From positions 48,174,182-48,238,181 of the forward strand of contig NC_052511.1 in the NCBI RefSeq assembly GCF_014356525.2: a DNA stretch of 64,000 bases. Reading direction: 5' to 3'. Position 1 is the stretch's first letter. Every line of letters begins with the position of its first letter. Below are positions 59,801 to 64,000 of the stretch, in pieces. Source of the DNA: Nilaparvata lugens (taxonomy: Eukaryota; Arthropoda; Insecta; Hemiptera; Delphacidae). Under the pieces are notes generated by a model, which was not told the DNA's origin, searched no databases, and saw only the letters and a list, made by a program, of their open reading frames with translations. Both the position numbers and the translations under genes were made by a program.

Positions 59801-61201
59801 TATTGTAAAAAAGAATAAATAAATAAATTTTATTAACTAGTAAAATTTGTGATGTCAATACACAGTTGCCAGAGAAGCGAATGCCAGAGATTAATTCAAA
59901 TAACTTGGAAGTTCATGACTACTATATTAATTTCACCAATCACGAGTATATTATAATAACAGTGAATAAATTATATGATCATTATCAACACAGTATTTAT
60001 CAGAAGGAAATTAAAATTTGATACCGTACTTGGATAGTAGCTCTCATCAAATTTTTATCCAGCTGTTAACCCTGTTGTCAATAATTGCAGTAGCAGAAGT
60101 CTTCGGAGTGGTTTACAGCATTTAACTTCGGATTTTCGTTCAATAATAAAGTAAGTATTATAAATTTGTAACAATAATTAGGTTTTCACTTAATATTATC
60201 AATATCGGGGCACCGAGCTTCGCTCGTTATTTATTTATTGATAAACAGAACACAATTCTTTAAAATGATTGGGGAAGGACTAACAGGCACAGCCCAAAAC
60301 TGTTTCTTCCCCGAATTTTGATTTATAAACAATAAATAGTCCAAAAAGTGGGTTGTTTCCATACACTTGATTCAGGACCAATTTTCAGTACAAACATTTG
60401 AAAACAGAAAGTTCTAATTTAGATTGTTTACAAACCAAATGGAATAACAAAATATAGTACTCACTAATCACTTTAAACTGTAAAATATTATTAACTTTGA
60501 AATTATGATAATACTCTAATTTAGAATGATATACCATGTCATGTCAACAATCAGATTATTTTGATCAAGTCGATTAAAATTTCTAGATATTATTTCTCGT
60601 GAGATAAGATCAATTGCTGGTAAATCCATACTAATTAAATGATAATTCTTTTGGTGCTGTCTGCCATTCTGGAGAGCCTAGCCCAGGCGACATTTGAGGA
60701 ACCTTTTTCAGGAGTCCTCTACGGTCGCAGGTCTCAACTGTCGGGGCTGTTCAAAAATTAAAGAGGCCTCACTGTCGCCTGACACAGGCAACATTTGAGG
60801 CCTCTTTTTCAGAGTTTTCTACCGTCGCTGGCCTCGAATGTCGCAGGTCTCTACCGTCGGTGGTCTCGACTGTCGCAAGACTCTTCTGTCGTTTGCCTCG
60901 TTTGACATCGACCCGTTTACAGCATTTGACTTTGGATTTTCGTTCAATAATGAAGGTAAGTATTTATCAATTTGTAACAGTAATTATTTACTCAATATTA
61001 TCATCATTATTATTAGGTAACTATGAATGTGATGAAGTGAAAAATGGTTACCTCAGCAAAGTTGAAATGCATGACGTCACTCATATATTTGGGTAGATCT
61101 GTGACCATGGTGTACAAACCCCAGTCATGGCCGACTTCCGCTATCAACAGGGCCCACACCGGAACCGATGTAAGGATTTGCGACCAGGGTGTGGCCAGAT
61201 C
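50559..61201 (-). CDS. SLC17/sialin-like MFS transporter, C-terminal four exons, spliced
   Basis: Exons on the minus strand: 61201-61052, 59573-59441, 58775-58537, 50816-50559, with compatible phases (0/0, 0/1, 2/0, 0/stop). Together they give 259 residues, the C-terminal half of a 12-helix anion/phosphate-sodium cotransporter of the SLC17 family (sialin, VGLUT, insect Picot-like). Signatures: HDWGLYTMVTDLPKYM in the first exon, SAIPYLVMW in the second, VNALDLSPNFSGT with GLLTEN in the third, EWRVVFWI and SGELQPWNEP in the last. The N-terminal half is beyond the window or lost in the gap region. The 7.7-kb last intron holds an LTR element. Substrate cannot be deduced. Confidence 0.9.
51052..51165 (+). 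repeat. Inverted flanking repeat, left copy
   Basis: CTTTCAAGAAAAGGAAGAGA to GAAATTTCATGAAT is matched in reverse at 57127-57237, on the far side of the LTR element. Confidence 0.88.
51173..51468. mobile_element. TATAGGGCGTTTATG MITE, full palindromic copy
   Basis: Ends TATTGATATCATAGAACCAT and ATGGTTCTATGATATCAATA. About 100-bp arms include AGATATCCCATGGTATAGGG and CCCTATACCATGGATATCTA. Confidence 0.92.
51487..57047 (+). mobile_element. LTR retrotransposon without recognisable coding genes
   Basis: Two roughly 700-bp direct repeats (51487-52188 and 56348-57047) share CACATTTGAATCGAATCTTC through AGAATCTATTTCA. A polypurine tract AAGAGGGGGGTA (56334) stands directly before the right repeat, which starts TGTAATATT. 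TTGGAGCCGACAACTATCC after the left repeat is a plausible primer-binding/leader region. The 4.2-kb interior has only short frames (one from 52443, MANIKNDLNLIAFLHTKFDE, gag-like at best). The same leader also follows the right LTR. Confidence 0.8.
54870..55245. repeat. GCCAATGCC-type degenerate minisatellite inside the LTR element
   Basis: Repeats of TACGCCAATGCC, TGTGCCAATGCT and AAAATCTGCGCC in steps of 6 bp. They yield spurious Ala/Asn and Gly/Ile repeat frames. Confidence 0.9.
57127..57237 (-). repeat. Inverted flanking repeat, right copy
   Basis: Reverse complement of 51052-51165: ATTCATGAAATTTCAATTCC to ATTTTCTTGAAAGG. It begins immediately after the leader copy that follows the right LTR. 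Confidence 0.88.
57345..58775. repeat. Segmental duplication, copy 2
   Basis: Counterpart of 44580-45928, including the SLC17 exon at its right edge. Starts with TACTACAAAATCACTTCCC, which equals the middle block of copy 1 near 44806. Identity falls sharply beyond the exon, where the two introns are unrelated. Confidence 0.85.
58537..58775 (-). CDS. SLC17-like exon (LDLSPNFSGT; upstream copy)
   Basis: The acceptor is TTTCTAG and the donor GTGGGT. It encodes GVGPAVGVVLASYAGCDKTL through NALDLSPNFSGTIMALVNGS to GLLTEN, covering about three membrane helices. Only 9 of 239 nucleotides differ from 45690-45928, with no amino-acid change. Confidence 0.93.
58776..59440. other. SLC17 intron, nothing recognised
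   Basis: Contains a CGAAACCGGTCTTTCTAGTA segment (58890) shared with 20007 and 4200. No other signal. Confidence 0.5.
59441..59573 (-). CDS. SLC17-like exon (upstream copy of duplicated pair)
   Basis: The acceptor reads TTCCAG and the donor GTGAGT. It encodes NGILSAIPYLVMWFVSICSG and continues to GVTTLRKVLATIG, 44 codons plus one nucleotide. The protein is identical to that of the exon at 46566-46698, although 19 of 133 nucleotides differ. Confidence 0.92.
60030..60160. mobile_element. Half copy of the 3803-4081 palindromic MITE
   Basis: CCAGCTGTTAACCCTGTTGTC, GCAGTAGCAGAAGTCTTCGG and GCATTTAACTTCGGATTTTC match one arm of that family. Confidence 0.75.
60200..60640. mobile_element. Interspersed repeat, relative of 12510-13100 lacking the MITE
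   Basis: CGGGGCACCGAGCTTCGCTC to TTATTTCTCGTGAGATAAGA matches 12543-13080 and preserves the empty insertion site of the 12626 MITE. Confidence 0.85.
60650..60930. repeat. GTCGC/CTCTACCGTCG minisatellite
   Basis: Degenerate short repeats CTACCGTCGCTGGCCTCGA, TGTCGCAGGTCTCTACCGTC and similar, plus a roughly 108-bp duplication (GCGACATTTGAGGAACCTTT / GGCAACATTTGAGGCCTCTT). It is GC-rich relative to its surroundings and lies in an SLC17 intron. Confidence 0.85.
61052..61201 (-). CDS. SLC17-like exon (HDWGLYT)
   Basis: Fifty codons between a CACAG acceptor and a GTAACC donor, phase 0 at both ends. It encodes DLATPWSQILTSVPVWALLI and then AEVGHDWGLYTMVTDLPKYM, the SLC17 transmembrane helix with the conserved H-x-WG-x-Y-T-x-x-TD-x-P motif. 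No second copy of this exon is seen elsewhere in the window. Confidence 0.92.
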
Positions 61202-61377
61202 CTGTGTAAATATTATTTTTAAATTTAAATCTCAATTGATCACTGTATTCAATAATTCACAATCTCAATTGAACAAAGTCCCGTAAACAATACGGTAATT
61301 CACAAGAAAGTTTACAGATGGAAATATACTGAGATGTTGCAATAATTATTCAAATGCTGATGAATTGATAATTATTA

Positions 61378-61602
61378 TTGAACGAAAATCCAAATTAAAT
61401 GCTGTAATTCACCCCGAAGACTTCTGCTATTGCAAATACTGACAACAATTATTTGAATAATTTTGCAAATAATTTTTGAATAGTAGCGCTCATCGAATTT
61501 CCATCTAGCTGTTTACCCTGTTGTCAATATTTGCAATAGCAGAAGTCTTGGGGGTGATTACAGCATTCAATTTGGATTTTCGTTTAATATAATTATTACA
61601 AA
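61378..61602. mobile_element. Palindromic MITE, 3803 family
   Basis: ACGAAAATCCAAATTAAATG at left and CATTCAATTTGGATTTTCGT at right. Arms contain GAAGACTTCTGCTATTGCAA and its complement. Confidence 0.88.
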
Positions 61603-62024
61603 AAGTTTATTGATTCGATGTACAATACCTTATATTAAATATGATTATCTACTTTTCTTTTAGGACTCAGATTATAAAAAAAACAATAAAAACTGTTAAA
61701 TACCCTTTATTTTATTGCAACCAACTAGTTTCAACCTTCAAAAGCCATTTGCAAGTGTGAATGAGATGAATAAACAGTTTATTGAATAAACTTATAAATG
61801 TATATCAATTAATGCTATTTTATTTAGTACCTTGAAATGGCTCTTGCCTCTTGAAGAGTTGAGTCTAATATTGTGTTGCAATAAAATAAATATTACTTGA
61901 TAATTTACATTGTCTTTCAATTAAAACAAAGTTTAAACATCTACTTTGAACATCAATAAATTAAGTTGGAATTATATGTATTTGTTGTCATGTATTCAAG
62001 CATCGTACAATTCTATTTAGCGCT
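61603..62024. other. AT-rich sequence, nothing recognised
   Basis: No coding or element signal. Confidence 0.5.
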
Positions 62025-62200
62025 TTTATATGTTCCAAATTTCATTGTTTATTGTTCAAGCTGAAGCGAGAAGCTATATGTGATGCCGACAGTCTCTCAT
62101 GAACTGTGCCGTTCATACACTTTCACCCAAACAAAACAGTAATACTCAAGAAAAGTAGTCAACACAGTAAACGACAATAATCTGCTTGAAAAACTGTGAA
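62025..62200. mobile_element. Diverged TATAGGGCGTTTATG MITE
   Basis: GCGCTTTTATATGTTCCAAA, GATGCCGACAGTCTCTCATG and GTGCCGTTCATACACTTTCA parallel the 51173-51468 element. Confidence 0.65.
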
Positions 62201-62205
62201 ATTAA

Positions 62206-62355
62206 GGGCCGTTTGCACAGTCAAAGATTAAACTGAATTTAATCAGCTGGTAGCTTAAACTCAAAATGAAACAAATAATAACAAACGAGACTTGATAAGG
62301 ATTTAATCCAGATTAAAATTAAATTTAGTTTAAACTGTCACTGTGCAAACGGCCC
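62206..62355. mobile_element. GGGCCGTTTGCACAG MITE abutting the gap
   Basis: 150-bp palindrome with ends GGGCCGTTTGCACAGTCAAA and GTCACTGTGCAAACGGCCC, preceded by TTAA. The right flank is lost because the N run begins at the very next base. Confidence 0.9.
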
Positions 62356-62455
62356 NNNNNNNNNNNNNNNNNNNNNNNNNNNNNNNNNNNNNNNNNNNNN
62401 NNNNNNNNNNNNNNNNNNNNNNNNNNNNNNNNNNNNNNNNNNNNNNNNNNNNNNN
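62356..62455. other. Assembly gap of 100 N
   Basis: Exactly 100 N, the usual placeholder for a gap of unknown size. Linkage of sequence on its two sides is less certain than elsewhere. Confidence 1.
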
Positions 62456-63105
62456 CACATTGTATTTATTAGCTACACTTAGCTCTTAAGTGTATTTTTA
62501 AGGCCAGTGACGCCTATTAATTTGTTTTATTAATGTCTATCTTATTAGCATGACCTATTCCACCCTCTAGGTTTCCTAATAATTGCGAAGTATTGCTACA
62601 ACGCGGACTAGCTACAGTCGGATATGGGTCGGGGTCAGTAGCCGTACTGACAGGTGGAGATACCGGACCTACACTTCTCCCTCTATCCTGATTCTTTACC
62701 CTCTGCTTCTTTTGCGAGATTTTTACTTTCAGGGGAAGAGTGTTTACCCGTGGCGTTGCTGGCCGATTCGGCCCTCGGCCTTTGGAATACAGGGTGGGTG
62801 TTAAGGGAGATTAAGATAACCCTATACAAGGAGATGGATCTGACTATCAGATCCCTACCAATAATTCTATTTATAAAGGTAGTACACAATCTGAACCAAC
62901 TGCGAATTGACGGCGAGCAGCTGTACCTGCAAGCCGGGATGTGGTTTTTCTATGGGGTTTAAGGTGAGAGCTATGGGGTAAAGGTATGGCGGAACTATGG
63001 AGTTGTTAGTGATATTAAGATATCGTCAAATAGGCACGGTATAAGGTGTAAGCTATAGAGAATAGGGTGCAGGGTATGAGGTATACGGTATAGGGTCTAG
63101 GGAAC
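62456..63105. other. Post-gap sequence with scattered perfect hairpins
   Basis: Less AT-rich than the rest of the window. Perfect stem-loops: 62475-62493 (7-bp stem), 62634-62651 (7 bp, 4-nt loop), 62761-62773 (GGCCGA/TCGGCC), 62836-62854 (GGATCTGA/TCAGATCC, 3-nt loop), 62911-62936 (CGGC and GCAG nested), 63011-63024. No gene recognised. Confidence 0.7.
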
Positions 63106-64000
63106 AGAGAATCAATAATAAGATTATATTCTCTACAGCAAATAAATATCTGCTCAATAATCCGCAATCTGAGAGTTGCGCTCTAGCTCTCAGCAAGCTG
63201 GACTGCTAGCTAAATACAGTATATCAATTTCAATTAGTGGTAATTGAAGCTTAGAGGATAAGGTTTTAGGTGGGATTTCTGAATCGCGAGCCTGCAGCTG
63301 CGAAAGGATTTTCATCAATTCTGAAACTGCTAAACAGGATTTCCGCGCTAATCTGTTGACTGCGTGCCGGTTATTAAGGGCCAATCTGTGACTGCCCTTA
63401 AGGGTATGGGAATCACTCTCAATCGTCCGAAACGCTTTTAAATTAATAGTCAGTATGTCGACTATTATGAGAGGATAGAAAAGATTTTTCACAGACACAG
63501 TCTGTAGAATAATATCGGGAAGACAACAGTCTGTCGTTGTCAGGGTAGGAAAGGATTTTTCAAGGATTTTCCACAAGGAAAATATCGAGTCAGAGACTCC
63601 TAATTCAGGAAAAGATTTCAATAGACTTTTCCAAGTAATTGCCAGTCTAAGGACTACCACAAGATCGATCTCTAATTTGCAACTGAGATCACGGGAAAAT
63701 TCGTGAATTTTCCACAGGTAAAGCCAGCAAATAATATTTGCTATTAAAGAAGACAGGTTTCTAAAAATTTTAGAAAGGATTCGCGGGTCTGAAAACCCGC
63801 GACTAGGACGATCTCGAATCTGGAAATGAGATCAGGAAGGATTTTAAACACAGGAAGATTAAGAGAAGAAAGAGAATGGATGTCGAAGGTCTCAGCTTCC
63901 TCTAGAAACTTCGACAAGGACGAACTCAAGCTGCACCTGAGTTCTCTAGGAAAAGGATGGACTTTTCTACTTGGAATTACAGCAAGTCAGAAACTGCTAG
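63106..64000. repeat. Dense array of distinct back-to-back hairpins
   Basis: Stem-loops follow one another about every 30 bp. Examples with arms: 63106-63134 AGAGAAT; 63169-63193 CTGAGAG; 63229-63248 TTCAATTA; 63374-63401 TTAAGGGC; 63444-63467 TAATAGTC; 63491-63505 ACAGAC; 63522-63541 GACAAC; 63566-63583 ATTTTCC; 63587-63599 GAGTC; 63608-63632 GGAAAAG; 63667-63690 GATCTC; 63694-63713 GGAAAATT; 63726-63742 AGCAAAT; 63758-63776 TTTCTAAA; 63781-63802 TCGCGGGT; 63810-63833 GATCTC; 63881-63916 TGTCGAAG; 63922-63944 GAACTCA; 63950-63967 GAAAAG. Each arm is perfectly complementary to its partner. Open minus-strand frames (63660-63190, 63929-63744) match nothing I recognise. The array runs off the window end. 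Confidence 0.88.

Noticed and set aside
62583..62962. Overlapping plus-strand frames of 73 and 102 codons after the gap
   Set aside because: No family motifs or splice context; probably chance frames in less AT-rich sequence.
63190..63929. Minus-strand frames of 156 and 61 codons in the hairpin array
   Set aside because: They are in different frames, match no family I know, and span many perfect hairpins; structure explains the sequence better than coding.

Overview
The window looks like nuclear DNA of an insect, most plausibly a hemipteran such as a delphacid planthopper. The inference rests on AT-rich sequence, GT/AG-spliced genes with multi-kilobase introns, and very dense short inverted-repeat transposons. 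The species assignment is not proven by the sequence. A 100-N scaffold gap lies at 62356-62455.

Three protein-coding loci can be supported. (1) Plus strand, about 3.5-33.7 kb: the last 11 exons (about 740 codons) of an M1-family zinc aminopeptidase (aminopeptidase N-like). They run from the HEXXH zinc-site exon to a Thr/Ser- and Asp/Glu-rich stalk with a GPI-type hydrophobic C-terminus. The 5' exons lie outside the window. One exon (20377-20579) carries an apparent 1-nt frameshift. Two dead partial copies of the 18965-19142 exon lie just upstream of it. (2) Minus strand, 41563-42297: an intact, intronless ALG14 (UDP-GlcNAc transferase anchor subunit), wedged between two unrelated tandem arrays. 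The repeat units of each array contain a copy of the adjoining end of the gene. (3) Minus strand, 50.6-61.2 kb: the C-terminal four exons of an SLC17/sialin-type MFS transporter. An extra copy of its two middle exons sits at 45.7-46.7 kb, downstream of the terminal exon. The exon pairs differ only at synonymous sites.

The rest is introns and intergenic DNA filled with repeats. These include a 56-bp satellite (0.6-2.5 kb), a broken non-LTR retrotransposon (5.9-7.8 kb) with truncated relatives, mariner-type MITEs with TA duplications, hAT-type elements with 8-bp duplications, and a tRNA-derived SINE with a 12-bp duplication inside an RTE-like remnant. There is also a 1.4-kb nested palindrome (36.2-37.6 kb), an LTR element without coding capacity (51.5-57.0 kb), minisatellites, and long pyrimidine tracts.

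Beyond the gap (62456-64000) the sequence changes character. It is less AT-rich and, especially from 63106 on, is almost entirely built from back-to-back perfect hairpins, roughly one every 30 bp. Paralogous hairpins seem to differ by compensatory changes. I do not recognise this structure, and it is the strongest candidate for something undescribed.
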